64,000 bases of DNA from Heliopora coerulea (lineage: Eukaryota > Cnidaria > Anthozoa > Scleralcyonacea > Helioporidae): positions 1,984,001-2,048,000 of the forward strand of contig JASJOG010000028.1 of NCBI GenBank assembly GCA_030142905.1, in the 5' to 3' direction. The notes below the pieces were generated by a model. That model was given only the letters and a program-made list of their open reading frames with translations, was not told where the DNA came from and did no database searches. Position 1 is the stretch's first letter. Every line of letters begins with the position of its first letter. The translations under genes were made by a program, and so were the position numbers. This document shows, piece by piece, positions 1 to 11,879 of this stretch.

Positions 1-19
1 AAAACATGAAATTTGGAGC

Positions 20-197
20 ATTTTCACTTATGGAACAGCTAATTCACATGTGAAATTTTGGTTTACAAAACATGCATTTAAAATGTGAAATGAAAGATTC
101 ACTTATGAAATTTTCATTTCGCATATGCAATTGATACAATTCACATATGAAATATTATTTTCACATGTGAAATTATATGTGAAATTTTTGTAAGTGT
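20..197. repeat. Array of palindromic TTCACATGTGAA-like units
   Basis: About 180 bp hold repeated and degenerate copies of the 12-base palindrome TTCACATGTGAA and its relatives (TTCACATATGAA, TTCACTTATGAA), spaced 15 to 40 bases apart. The array lies in a TTK intron, upstream of the first visible exon. It looks like a decayed simple or inverted repeat; CACATGTG is also an E-box, but no function can be claimed. Confidence 0.6.
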
Positions 198-763
198 CAG
201 CCAGCAAGACTGCTTAGAACTTGGCTTCATGCATTTGATAGTCTAGGTAAATTTGTTTCTCCCACCCGTTCTATTGCACTTAAATCTGTACTAAGCAGAT
301 AACATTGAGGAGTTCTCAAATGTCACGGTTTCTTGGATGCTAAGGCCAAAAAAAAATGCCTGGGTTTTCGGTTTCCCAACCCTGCTTAGTTTTTGGCCAC
401 CAAAATTGCAGACCCTAATCTTTTTATTGAAGTTTGCAAGAAGCCTGGGCCCGAGTTGCAGCATGATTTGGATCTTGGGATAACAGTCATGGCGGCCGAT
501 CCTGGATGCGTGCTGAAAATAAGATTGAATGAATATTACTGTCACGCATGGACACTAAAAAAAATGTTAAAAAAGGGAAAAGAAACCCGACATACCCTAC
601 CTAAGTTTTTGCAACAAGAAATAGGAAGCCCAGGTATTTTTTGTTTTTCTTTTGGGCCTAAACTGAATCTTTAGTTCGCTTTTAAAGAAAAAATCTCCAA
701 CGAGAGAATTGATGTTATAAATAGTGATCAGATTAAGCTTTGTTTTTCTTTTTCTACTAAAAG

Positions 764-3700
764 GGGGACACCACGAGTTTCCTTCGTGATTCCCAAATCG
801 GAACGCTAAATTACATGTCACCAGAAGCGTTAAAAGACATTTCTCAATCGCTCGGCCCAAATGAAAACCATAAACCTATCATGAAGGTATGTTTATAGCA
901 ATTTATCTTTACGTAAGTATATAAATAGGAATTTTTTTAATATGTACAAACCGAATTCGTGCGCCGAAGGCAGATTTCCGGATAGAAAAGAGTTAATCTT
1001 AGCGGCTGTTTTTATGGTCTCGGCATACTGGGATGAATTTTATCTCGGGTTTATATGCAATAAAGAAAATGCATTTTATAAAGAGTTAAAAGCGTGGGAA
1101 ATTGTACAAAATTGAGGCCGAAAAGTGATTTTCCTGTTAATCGTACATGTTACTTTATTCAGTATGTTATTTCAGCTACATTGAATAGGATTCTGTTTTC
1201 TTGTGCAGTGTATATCAAGATACAAAGTGACGTTTTTGTCACCATTTTGGAGGCTTCAAATGCTCTTCCAGCTCTCCAGACGCCATTTTGAATTGTTTAT
1301 AGAGCATGCACAGTTCAGTCCACTTTATCCCGGTTGATCGGGGTATCCCGCCTTTTCACGTTTATATGGACGAAAATTCATCCCGCTCTGCGGTTTTCCC
1401 GGTTAGGCGGGATGTCCCGGTTAACTGGGACAGGACGTAGTTTTTCATATAAACGCAAATTAAAAACATCAAGATGTTGTAGAGAGACCAGAGTTCCTGG
1501 GTACCCGGGATGTCCCGGCTAACCGGGATCATGTAAACAGGCCCTTAAGGGTGTTCGGACGTTTTCCGTTGCCGTGCTTCGGTTGCTAAGAACAGTTTAT
1601 TCTAGTCGCTAATTTATGTCAAGTAGGGATTGATATGACGCCGGTAAACAGAGTTCTTTAAATTCTACAGCCGTGAAACAAACCACACATGCTAAATTCA
1701 GAATGTCCTTTTTCTTTCTTTATGTATTCTAAGCAATTCAAGTTGGTCGATTAACGTGTCTTGTTAAATACAGCCCAGAGACCTCCGTGGTTTTAGAGCC
1801 ATTGTCGTCGCAAGAACGATGAAGTGCTCATCGACACGTCTAGAGTGGAGTCAGGACGGCATGAAAGATATTCTAGGGACAAGAGTAATCTCGTTTAAAA
1901 GACAAGTTGTCGTTAACGTTGGCATCGCGTTTTCGCAAACTTCTTATTGCATGTGTGGAATATGTAGGCAAAGCTTTCTTGTTTTGTGACGTAATATGGT
2001 GACGTCACACCAACGTCATCTGAAAGCGTAAAACCTCTGATTTTCGCCTATTACTAGCATTTTGCATTATTTTTGAAGCTCAGTTGAATCAGAACTTCTA
2101 CCAACGAAAAAATATGCATGTGAAGTCGAAGGAAATACTTATACTAAGTGCAATTACGCGTTGATTTACTGGCCTCCAGCACGTTTTCTCATTCCCTTAT
2201 TGTTATACACAGTTCCTCAGATAATGTATCTAATTTTGTTTCATTTTACATATGTATTTTCAAGACCTATCTGGCCATTTTTCTAGATTGGTCGTGCCAG
2301 TGACGTTTGGTCGTTAGGTTGCATACTGTACATGATGGTGTATGGGAAGACTCCATTTCAACACGTTTCCAATCACATCAAGAAACTGCATTGCATTATG
2401 GATCCAACCTTTGAAATAAATTTCCCAAAAATCGAAAACCCTGACTTACTCGATACGATGAAGGTGAATGATGTAGTTTTATGTGTTTGTTCTATGTACG
2501 TTTGTATACACCCTTGATTGTAAGCTGGTAGACATTTAGCACGTTCTTGATTGAGATTCGGGGTTTAGGGATGGAATTGAGTCAAAGGGGCACTGAGTAA
2601 CTGACACCCCGAGATCCCCAAGTGTCCCAGTCTTTCAAGTGTTCGCCATCTTTCCAGGATTCGTACGCGTCCTGGAAGTCCAGAAAAGCCCTTGATTTTT
2701 TTTGTGGCCCTGGAAACCCCCGGAAGATCCCTGGAATGTTGAGCTGACCCCTGGAAACCCCTGGAAGACTAAGTGGTAATACCCGAAGCTGTTTGGAACT
2801 ATATAACAATGGTCGCTGTTTAGGTACTGTAACAAAATTTAGATTAAAAGCAACTAAACGTTCAAACACTCTAAAAGCAATGTTTGGTCTGAAAAGCACT
2901 GGAAAAGCCCTGGGATAAACCTTCTCAAACTCATTAATAATTCATAAAGCAAAATCAAAAGAAATACATAATTAATCAGTATTTAGAAATCGGAGGAAGA
3001 TTACAGCTGAATTTTTCCAACTTTTGGCTGGATTTTCGCCTAAAATACTGGTTCGTTTGAGAAGCGATTTCAAACCCTCATTTAGTGTTCTTCCTCTGAT
3101 TTCTAGATACCTCGAAACTCGTGAAAAAAGCTTGACTTTGCCTCGTTTTTCAACTCGTTTCTCTGTATCTAGAAATTGGAGGAAGAACACCAACTCGTGT
3201 TTGAAACATTACTTTAAAAAGCCCTGGAAACCCTTGGATATTTAAATTTGTTACAGTGTAGGATCCCTGTCTTTCTAACAAGCGCAATCGTATGGTGAGT
3301 TTTTGAATGAGGAGACTTGACTTCTCACGTCGCGTCTCCATACATGAAGTCCATGTTTACCTTGATCTTAGTTCCCAGGTTTTTCGTTTGCTTGTGCTAT
3401 TCTGCATTCTGAGAGGTGTTCCCGCAAGAACTTTCTCTCAGCAACTTCTTACGAGCGACTTAAAATCTAAATTTCCTGGCCTGTGATCTGAAAGTATAAC
3501 ACTTAAAAAGTTAATCTAAGGGGCCATTTACTTGATGCGATCGTAGTACACGATTGTTGATCCTGGGGTATGTAATGTTGTGTCAAAGACACAATTTCTG
3601 CTTTTGATTCGCTCTCTTAAGTAGCAATACGTGCAGAGGTCTGCAGAGAGTTAATCGGATACATCAGAATAATCGTATGCGACAATCGTATCGTATAAAT

Positions 3701-6700
3701 GGGTTCTAACATGGATAGCAAAATACTACAGAATATTTTGTGCAGTAAAACGACTCTCCTCAGTCAGTACGCATGACCAAACTATTGTTTTAAGGGACCA
3801 ATTTGCATGTATCTAGTGGTCTCTTAGCTAATCAAAATCTTAGAAAAATAAACCGGTCAATAATAGCAGTGTTCTTTCGTTGCTTATTAACCGTTTTGTT
3901 ACCATTCAGGGTTGTTTAAAGAGGAATCCTCGAGAGCGGTACACTATTCCCCAGTTGCAAAACCATCCATTTCTTACTGGAAAAACCAAAGTGAAAGGCA
4001 AGTACAGTGGATAATGTGCAATCATATATTTCGTATTTCCTCCATCGAGCCACCCGGGGACCTTTTTTCCCAAGTAATTCTGGGCTGAGAGCTTGTTAAG
4101 TGGTGTTTATATGGAAGAGAGCCAGCCCTACTCGAAGAGCTGGCTCTTTTTGCTGAGATCTCGCCTCCCTGTGAAATTCCTTGTAAAATTTGTTTTCGTT
4201 TACATGAGAAGAGGGCCAGCCCTTCTAAGCGAGATCTCGCCATTGACTAGCCGAGATTTCGCCTAGAAAGGCTAGACATTTTCCGTGTAAACTCACTCAG
4301 AAGGGCTGGTCCTCTTATAACGCATGCGCGCTAGATCCAGCCCTGCTAGAAGAGCCAGAAAATTCCCATGTAAAGGTGAGGTGAAATGCAGCCCTCTTAG
4401 CTGGCTTGCCTCCATATAAACATCCCCTTAAAAGGGGGCTGAATAGTAAATACTGTAGAGGCTGGGGGCGTAATGAAGTTTTATGTTCTTTCGAAATTTA
4501 TAAGTATTTTTCAAAATATATTAATTTGAATTTGAATTTATTAAGAATAGACTTTGCAACCCATAAGGGTTGAAATACGTCCATTGTTTACGATAAAATA
4601 GTAAAATGCGATTTACAAATATTAGTTATATATGATTTACAAATAGTAAAAATAGTAAGAAATTTATACAGATACATCTTAAACTAAAATTACAAAAGAA
4701 ATATAAAAATATGTTAAGAGTACATACGTTATCAATGCTCGTTATAATTCTTTACATATGATGGAATAAAAGAGTTTCTAAAACGTTCAGTCCTACATAA
4801 TAATTCATAATAATATAAACAGATTACGCTGACGCTTAAATATACCGACTTTCAGTTAAATGAACGCGTTTCTTCATAGAATGTTGATGTTGTCGCTTTC
4901 GTGCTCATATTTTCATATTGAAATATATCTGCTTTCTAATAAATAAGACTACCCCGATCAGAGGTAGGACCTTAATGAGACAAACCAGTTTTGTCTTTGC
5001 TTTTCCTCTCTCTCTTCTTAGACGCGATTACATGGAGATTTTCAACTCGCCTTCTGATAAAATACTTGAGAAACGGAGCTCGCGATTACACGAAGAAAGT
5101 TTCAGCCCGGTTGGAGCTACCTGGGTAAAAATTTCAGCCCGGTCGACCGGGATGAAAAATCCCTCTTAATTGCGCAAAAAAAATTTCAGCCCGGGCTGAA
5201 AAGCTGATTGACAGTGGGAAGATGAAAATTGCCAAAACAACAAAGGCTACCGACAAATTCCTACCTGGGTTCACTTCCGATTTCAGTTTCAGCTCAGGCT
5301 GAAATATTTCATGTAATCAGGACTTTTTTCAACCCGGTCGGGCTGAAATTTTCCCATATAATTAGCCCCTTAATTGAAAATATCTCCCTACATTAGCAGA
5401 ATGTTTTTTGGCTTGAGTTTTTGTGAAAAAATATGTGGATTATTGTGGATTTTTTACCATAACTTTTACTCGAGTGTTTTAGCCCTGAACTGCATGTTTA
5501 TTCTGCGATCCTGGTAGTAGTCCGCTAAAATGCACCTTTAAAATCATCTCCATTATAACCATCTCAACCCTTTTCCGGTGGGATGAGATTTCTATTGTTT
5601 TACTTTGGCTAACGCCAGGCGATTTTATTCGTCAGAGAGAGAGAGAGTTGTAGCAGTGAAAGAGTTAATGAACCTTCATCCATGTAATTCATGATCGTCA
5701 ATTTTCTGATCTTTTTACTTTTAGCAAGCGACGTGGACTGTCTTCTAGATTACATTATGCAAATCAAGCAAATCAACTCGCCGACTACACTCAGGTCAAT
5801 GGCTGAAGTAAGGATATTCTGTTTTCTTCAAGGACAAGTTATAATTTACAACGTATTAGCCGGAGTATTTTGTACGTGGATTAAGTACTTATTAACATCG
5901 TTTGCTTGGTCCATACGGGAAAGTGGTAAAAGTTTTATTCAAAGTACATTCACTACACGAGATAACTACACAGTAGCAATAGAGATCTGAAGAAGGATTG
6001 GAACAATAACAGGAAGTTCTATTGTTAACACAACACGACCCACACCCATCATCATATTTCTCACAGAAAGTACTTGCCTGAGGTTTTCGTACAGGCTAAA
6101 CGACAAAGGAGCGAGGCCGATACTTTCCAGTAACGACCGACAAAACGAGGTTAACAAGGAATTATATTATGTGGATCTTGGTTGATTTACTTTCCGATTT
6201 TAAACCGGGTTTTGGATGTAGGAGGTTGCTGTTTACCTTACCTAGTAGTTTATTCGTCTTGCTTCTTGAGTGCTCTACCAGTTAACCATTAATTTGTCGT
6301 ACTTTTATAAAATTAGCTTCGAACAAAAGCGGTAACAGTGTTCCAACGCATTTTATTATTTGGAATCTTTTACTATGGATGCTTAATTCTCCTTAAATTT
6401 CATTAAAATGATCTCGAAAATTTTCCCGCCAAAACGTACTGGTCCGGTGTAAAAAACTTGTTGGAACGGTCTAAATATCGTTAAGTATCGGACCGTTCAG
6501 CAACCAATAAGAATGCGTAATTTTGCGTACGGACCGTATACGAGCTCACCCATGTGATAAATTATGTTTCTCCTTGAAAGTTATAGAATGTGTTTTTTTT
6601 TCAGAATATGTTAGACCAATTCTCGTCTGGTGGTTCGCTGGATAAGGCATCAGTCAAATCCTCCCAAACATCACAGGTGCGATTCCTATGTTTTATTTTC

Positions 6701-9700
6701 TTATTAGTTTTACATGTCTGTTTCCACAGCATTACGTATATTTTAATCCCTGGAATGGGATGACTTCAAAGATTTACGTAATTTCCTACCACATCGTTAC
6801 TAATGGTATTTACTGGAATCAACGCGCCACCTGAGTGCAAAGATACTGATAAGGAGAAGTCTTTAAATAGGCGTTGCATATGACAGTAAAAGTACTAATA
6901 AGCGTCACCCTGGAAAAAGCACCACATATGACAGTAAAAATACTAACAAGAATCACCCTTGAATAAGCGCAGCACATCTCAACCACTACCTGTGATTTGG
7001 TCTGTCGTGATCGTCATCCTGGTGTATGGTTTAATCTCATGAGAGCATTGCGGACGAATTGGTGCGAATCATCAGCAGATAGCTTTCTCCATCGACTGTC
7101 TCGGAGCTATTGCATACAACAAAGCACAAAATCGCATGTGCAAACGCGCCTGAATGGAGTGTTATATAGGCCAGTCTTCACGATTTCAAAAGTTCTTTTA
7201 CATGCTTTTAAGATGAATGATCTATATACTGAAACTTCTCCGAAGCAAACTTTCCCATATTTACTTGGTGAAATACATTCCAGTGTTTTGATTGGAGTAT
7301 CCAAATGCGAAAAATTTTCCACCAAATGTTTTTCCAATAACGTCCTCAGTTAATGACAAGATAACCCAATCGCTATTGAGATTATAAGTTTAGGGTTAAA
7401 TTTGAGAGTAGTGTCAGGTGTATAGTTTCCTTACAATTCCAAGAATTACTGATATTTTCGTAACCCCTCACACTATAATTTTATTGAATACAGTATGCGC
7501 ATCGCCTTGACGCGTGAACATGCTCGATTACTTTTTGCTAACTTATGGTTGTTAACTTTCCTTAATCATAGTTTTTTTAACGAAAAAGAAAAGAATTTAC
7601 TTTATGATGCTTTGCCCCTTGTGACACTGAAGCATTTGCTCAATTCTTGCTGCTGGTTCTATGTTTAAACTTGCATATTTTTCCCAGGATGTTGAAAACC
7701 AGTATTCATCTGGACGCTCGTCAAACGTGCCACTGACCCAGCCTCCCCGTCGTCCACAATCGCAGGTGAAATATTAAATGTTTATACTCAAAGATGGAAA
7801 ACGTATTAACAAACCGTCTTGGTCTGAGGTCTCCGTGTAAATCATGTGAAGAAGCAGTTAGGTTTGCACGAAAAAAGGGAAAAGTTTTCACTCACAATTG
7901 ACTTGGAATGGAGTTAATAAGTTATTAGTTTCTTCGTGTTCATTTTTGACACACGGATACTATGTAGCAACATTTGTGAAAATTGGGGTGCACTTGTATA
8001 CATTTCAAACATGCCTGTAGCATTACCAATCATCAAGCTGTTTCGTTGTTGCCACCAGCCTTTACCAACGCGATGATCTCTAAAGCAACTTGTTGCCACA
8101 ACAAAATTTCTTACCGAAAATATAGTTCTGAAATGCCATGATGCACCTGACGGTTTTTCATATATACGTTACCTTAAATACGTCGTCAAAGTCAGCTTCA
8201 AACCCGGTGGAAATTGCTACTGCAACGGATTTTTTAACACTAACAGTGTAAAATCCATCAGGAAAAAACGTCTCGCGATTATTTGATTCGTCATACGATA
8301 AAATACGCATTCAAACCAGTTATATCCTCGGCTGTCTATCGCATGATTAACAAAAAAAGTTGTTTTCGTTCTTGCTAATAGCCGCTGACATTCCACTCTA
8401 GGATTCACGTTCAGCTTCTGCGTAAGACGTTTCACCCTACAACATTTCCTTTTTAGCAATTAGGTTTTATTTGTCGTACCCCCGGCAGCCGTGAGTCGAG
8501 CTCAAGGGCCCTCTTATCCAGTTTGTTAAAGCTGTTATGAGTGAGCTTGAGCAGTAGGATAGAGCGGAGACAGCATTTAACAGAGATGGAAAGCATCAGA
8601 ATTTCAATAACAACAGTAATCCCAGACGTAGTAATTAAGTCTTTTTTGGCTTTGGACTCCCAGCCCAGAAAACTCCAAAAGTCCAGTTTAAATCGGGTGA
8701 AATTCCATGCAGTCTAAATGTTCCTGCTTATCTTAATTCTCTCTTTTTAATTATTATCAGCAACAAGAGTTGACAGCATGTCAACCAAGCCGGCAGCCTT
8801 TTCATTCCAACATCTCACTGAATGCAACTCAGGAGAGGAAAAACAACCAATACTTTGCTGGGAGTCTTGGAGATTACAAGGTACACCCTGCTTTTATTGC
8901 ATCACTGGATACCAGTATATACCAGTGCAATGACGGAAATATTCTACCTATGCCATAGTCATAGTCATTTTAGAGGGGTGAAGGTTTAGATGGATAACGA
9001 GATGGTATTCCATCTGAAGGTTTTCTTGCGACTTATTACGTTTTTCTCAAAACACCACGTGCAAACTCGAACCTCTTCTAAACGGCGCGGTATTTAGCTG
9101 TTGTATTTAGCGTCATTATGTGCGTCATGATTTTCGACTATATTGGGGTCATGAGCCGTACGTGGTAGATCAATGGAGGATTCTTATCCAGGCTTCGTGT
9201 AATGATTACTTACTGACCGAGTGTGAGGTTTATGCGGGAAAGTATTTGCCTGAGGTTTTCGTACGTACGTCTGTGTGGGAAAAACCGAAGGTAAATAATT
9301 TCCCGTACTGACCGAACAAACGAGGTTAATAAGGAATTTGTTATATGGCTTTTAGTTTCTTTCATCTCTCTCAACGAACTTTTCGCTTACTTGTTTACTA
9401 GCTCGTTTTACCTATTACTTCGTGTTTTATTGTATCAATTCATCTAGTTTTCTGCTTAAAATAACTGTTGAGAAGATTTAACTACTAGTTTACTAACTTA
9501 GTTCTTGTAAATCATTTGCAAAACTTACCTAAATCTGGTTTGTTTGTCTTCAAATCAACTCGAAAATTTTCCCGCCAAAACTTGCCGCTCTGTACGAACA
9601 ACTTATTGTACAGATAGGCAGCCAATCAGCCTGCATCATTTTGCGTAGAGACCGGACAGCGAGCTCTGTCATATAATAATATCAGTTATAGTGATATACG

Positions 9701-10097
9701 TGAAAAAATTTCTCGATTCTGATTGGCTAAACAAGGTTAGCAATAAAAAGAGAACAATTTCGAGGCAACATGGTGCCAAAAAAGTAACTCTAATTTGAAC
9801 TTGAATTGTTTTTTTTTTGGGGGGGGCGGGTTTACTGTATTCGTTTTATTAGCACTCAAATAGCACTCGTCTTTTGGACTGTGAAAATTTTTGAAATACA
9901 TTTTCGAAACCTATACTTATTACCAGTGTTTCCTTTGGTTCAAATTTTAATGGTTTTTTACTTTATATTCAACAATTCACTATTTCTTGAATTTATGTAA
10001 ACTTCAAACTCTAAAGTGTAAATAGTAAAGGAAAATCTCTCTAATTCCCATTTATTTTCAACCACAGGAAAATCCAAGACCAAAATGTTTAAGGTAG
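764..10097 (+). CDS. TTK: TTK/MPS1 dual-specificity spindle-checkpoint kinase, 3' part (8 exons; 5' part outside window)
   Basis: Exons: 764-886, 2287-2463, 3910-3997, 5725-5807, 6605-6676, 7688-7765, 8761-8880, 10068-10097 (stop TAG). They give 256 residues in one frame, with every phase agreeing. The first exon is the activation and P+1 loop: [14 protein letters not shown] and SPEA match the human TTK autophosphorylation loop (known TTK phosphosites Thr675, Thr676, Thr686). Exon 2 carries [20 protein letters not shown], the alpha-F region typical of TTK. Exon 3 has the C-lobe motif [10 protein letters not shown]; exon 4 has an INSP-containing helix like the TTK C-terminus. TTK phosphorylates KNL1 MELT repeats at kinetochores to recruit BUB1/BUB3. 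The ATP-binding lobe and N-terminal TPR part are not in the window. The last four exons encode a Ser/Gln-rich tail longer than the human one. The gene is convergent with PTGES2. Confidence 0.93.
1310..1548. mobile_element. TTAA-type inverted-repeat element (CCGG-rich)
   Basis: This intronic block repeats CCCGGTTA..CGGGATGTCCCGG in both orientations and ends with CATGTAAACAGGCCCTTAA. That end matches the ends of the other TTAA elements at 3518, 4096 and 5018. The left border is uncertain. Confidence 0.5.
2590..2930. repeat. CCTGGAAACCCCTGGAAG-rich intronic repeat
   Basis: Repeated CCTGGAA and CCCTGG units occur here, with a related tail at 3218-3240 (CCCTGGAAACCCTTGGATA). There is no coding sense in any frame. 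This is probably a decayed dispersed repeat in a TTK intron. Confidence 0.4.
3085..3191. repeat. Inverted repeat, arms about 26 bp
   Basis: GTGTTCTTCCTCTGATTTCT at 3085 onward is matched in reverse complement by the sequence ending GGAGGAAGAACAC near 3191, with a spacer of about 55 bp. The arms differ at few positions. A related single arm lies near 2983. Confidence 0.6.
3518..3712. mobile_element. TTAA-type MITE
   Basis: The left end, TAAGGGGCCATTTACTTGAT, and the reverse complement of the right end, TTAGAACCCATTTATACGAT, are imperfect inverted repeats. GATCGTAGTACACGATTG and CGACAATCGTATCG add inner symmetry. There is no coding capacity. The ends resemble those of the element at 4096. Confidence 0.55.
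3998..3999 (+). other. GC-AG splice donor of TTK intron
   Basis: The exon ending at 3997 is followed by GCAAGT, giving AAAG|GCAAGT, the consensus of the minor GC-AG intron class. The nearby GT at 4002 would leave the wrong phase for the next exon at 5725, whereas the GC site joins the ACT-like codons cleanly to the INSP helix. Confidence 0.7.
4096..4431. mobile_element. TTAA-flanked MITE, 336 bp
   Basis: It is bounded by TTAA on both sides. The left end, TTAAGTGGTGTTTATATGGA, and the reverse complement of the right end, TTAAGGGGATGTTTATATGG, form an inverted repeat continuing into GCCAGC. The interior repeats AGCCAGCCCT and GAGATCTCGCC in both orientations. TTAA borders are typical of piggyBac-derived MITEs. 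It is non-coding and lies in a TTK intron. Confidence 0.75.
5018..5373. mobile_element. TTAA-type MITE with TTTCAGCCCGG units
   Basis: The left end (GCGATTACATGGAGATTTTC) mirrors the right end (CCCATATAATTAGCCCCTTAA in reverse complement). Inside are several TTTCAGCCCGG units in both orientations. It belongs to the same architectural group as the element at 4096; a relative lies at 15745-15895. Confidence 0.6.
5563..5668. mobile_element. Short MITE, GTTAGCCAGAGTAAAA family
   Basis: About 105 bp start with TCAACCCTTTTCC and end with GTGAAAGAGTTAA, with inner TTTTACTTTGGCTAACGCC. Other copies are at 24374, 24810, 24921, 38660, 38760 and (partial) 58990. The ends are imperfect inverted repeats beginning TTAAC(C/T)CTTTC. 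Confidence 0.7.
5960..6570. repeat. Dispersed intronic repeat, copy 1
   Basis: It shares three separated blocks with 9110-9680: TTGCCTGAGGTTTTCGTAC, GACCGAC/AAAACGAGGTTAA and CGAAAATTTTCCCGCCAAAA, followed by a CCAATCAG/CCAATAAG segment with TTTTGCGTA. Order and orientation are the same, so both are copies of one element inserted in TTK introns. Confidence 0.6.
6855..6975 (+). repeat. Two tandem units of about 57 bp
   Basis: The unit contains GCATATGACAGTAAAAGTAC TAATAAGCGTCACCC and is repeated once with small changes (CACATATGACAGTAAAAATA). It lies in a TTK intron. Confidence 0.6.
9110..9680. repeat. Dispersed intronic repeat, copy 2
   Basis: Second copy of the element at 5960-6570, with the same block order. 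It ends in the segment GCAGCCAATCAGCCTGCATC and TTTTGCGTAGAGACCGGAC. Confidence 0.6.
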
Positions 10098-10420
10098 ACG
10101 CTATGAAGTGCACAATATTACGCATAGAATTTGGTCTAATTTTTGATGATCAGAAATATTGATTTGTAAGAAATAGAGTTCGCCTTCTTTAACGAGGGTT
10201 AGTTATAATGAAGAGATATAATAATAGTGCTTTGTATAATGATGTAAAGTATTTTAAGTATACATTAACTTGATTGAAAGACGTTAATGGCATTATCCGT
10301 GAACCAAATTGATAGAAAGCTTTTCTTAAAATACTTATAAAGTACAACAATATGTAATACATTCTATTTCAGGGATATATATCGCTATACTGCAATTTTT
10401 CTTTGAAATTGATTTAATTT
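10098..10420. other. TTK 3' UTR and AT-rich intergenic DNA
   Basis: This AT-rich stretch follows the TTK stop. No clear polyadenylation signal can be assigned and no open frame is convincing. Confidence 0.4.
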
Positions 10421-10860
10421 AAGGTCAGAGGCATTAGCCTGCTGTACAGATTTTCTTCTAGTCCTTGGGCTAACAGGGCAGGTTTTCCAACACCTGAAGG
10501 TAGTGTACTTGCAGCTGCCTGCCAATTAAGGCAAGCTGAGGCTTTCGGCTACCTGTCTACCTAGCTGGCAAGACAGGGGCGCCACTTCCTAGGTCATTTC
10601 ATCAAAGCCTGCTCGTTTTATGGAGGTAACTGGCTCCGAGTCAATGCCCTGCCTACCTATTTCTGGTTTTATCTCGGAGCTTCCTTCTCCTAGATAAGTT
10701 ACCATCCAAGGCTAAAATCTACTCTTGGCTAAGGAGTTGCTGGCACTTGCCAAAGGTGCCACCCCGGACTCTGGTGGGCGGGAGCGTCCACATTACCGTA
10801 GTAGGCTGAAGCTGTGCTTGTCCTACTTCAGTGCCCATAATATTATTATTATTATTATTA
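10421..10860 (+). repeat. Direct repeat copy 1, about 440 bp with ATT tail
   Basis: It starts AAGGTCAGAGGCATTAGCCT and ends in (ATT)n. A copy of roughly 95% identity lies at 11270-11735. The short frames inside have stops and match no family I recognise. The ATT tail suggests a retroposed or SINE-like element, or LTR-like ends of a decayed element spanning 10421-11735. Confidence 0.7.
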
Positions 10861-11269
10861 CAACTCGCACACCACCCAACTAAGGACAGTGGAAAGGGTC
10901 TAAGCCTGCTACGGGCTCCCAGCATCCAGCCAGGTAAGGCCGCAACAGACATTGCACATTTCAGGGAACTTGTGGGGAAAGGAAATTTTACCATTAAAAT
11001 GGATTTTAGGAAACACCCACGGGGCCAGCCCTTACTCGTCCAACTTATCCAGTCAGGAAGGAGTAAGGGATATACGGCCCTCTAAAATCCCTGAAAGTAC
11101 TCCCCGATGCGTATATCCAGTTTGACCTTAACAACACCCTGTTGCACTTCCAACCAATTAAGGTCAGTTTAGGCGTGCCACTGCAAGGGTTAAGTCTGAA
11201 TGTTGTTTTTTTTCTTAGACTAGTGCATATCTGTTTCAGCATTTAAGGCTGGTTCATCCTCAACCAACT

Positions 11270-11735
11270 AAGGTCAGGGGCATCAGCCTGCTGTACAGAT
11301 TTTCTTCTAGTCCTTGGGCTGACAGGGCAGGTTTGCCAACACCTGAAAGTAGTGTACTTGCAACTGCCAGCCAATTAAGGCAAGCTGAGGCTTTCGGCTA
11401 CCTGTCTACCCAGCTGGCAAGGCAGGGGCGCCACTCCCTATGTCATTTCATCAAAGCCTGCTCGTTTTATGGAGGTCACTGGCTCCGAATCAATGTCCTG
11501 CCTACCTACTTCTGGTTTTATGTCAGAGTTTCCTTCTCCTAGATAAGTTGCCATCCAAGGCTAAAGAGTCTTATCTACCCTTGGCTAAGGGGTTGCTGGC
11601 ACTTGCCAAAGGTGCCACCCCGGACTCCTGGTGGGCGGGAGTGTCCACATTCCCGTAGTAGGCTGAAGCTGTGCTTGTCCTACTCCAGTGCCCTAATTAT
11701 TATTATTATTATTATCATTATTATTATTATTATAT
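11270..11735 (+). repeat. Direct repeat copy 2, with ATT tail
   Basis: Second copy of 10421-10860 in the same orientation, ending in an interrupted (ATT)n tract at 11696-11740. The 410-bp spacer contains related fragments (AACTAAGGACAG, AATTAAGGTCAG). Confidence 0.7.
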
Positions 11736-11879
11736 TATCAAGCCACTGCACCCCGCCTGGCTGATAAGTCTGTCAGGGAGTCGCTACAACGCGAAAGGCT
11801 GGGAGAAAGCCGGTATCACTACAGTTGTCTGTGGAACAACAAAGCTTCTTCCTGAGGATCCGTTCACGGACATTCAAAT

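Noticed and set aside
393..674. 93-codon + strand frame upstream of the first TTK exon
   Set aside because: Does not encode the expected kinase DFG region and has no matching splice sites; intronic.
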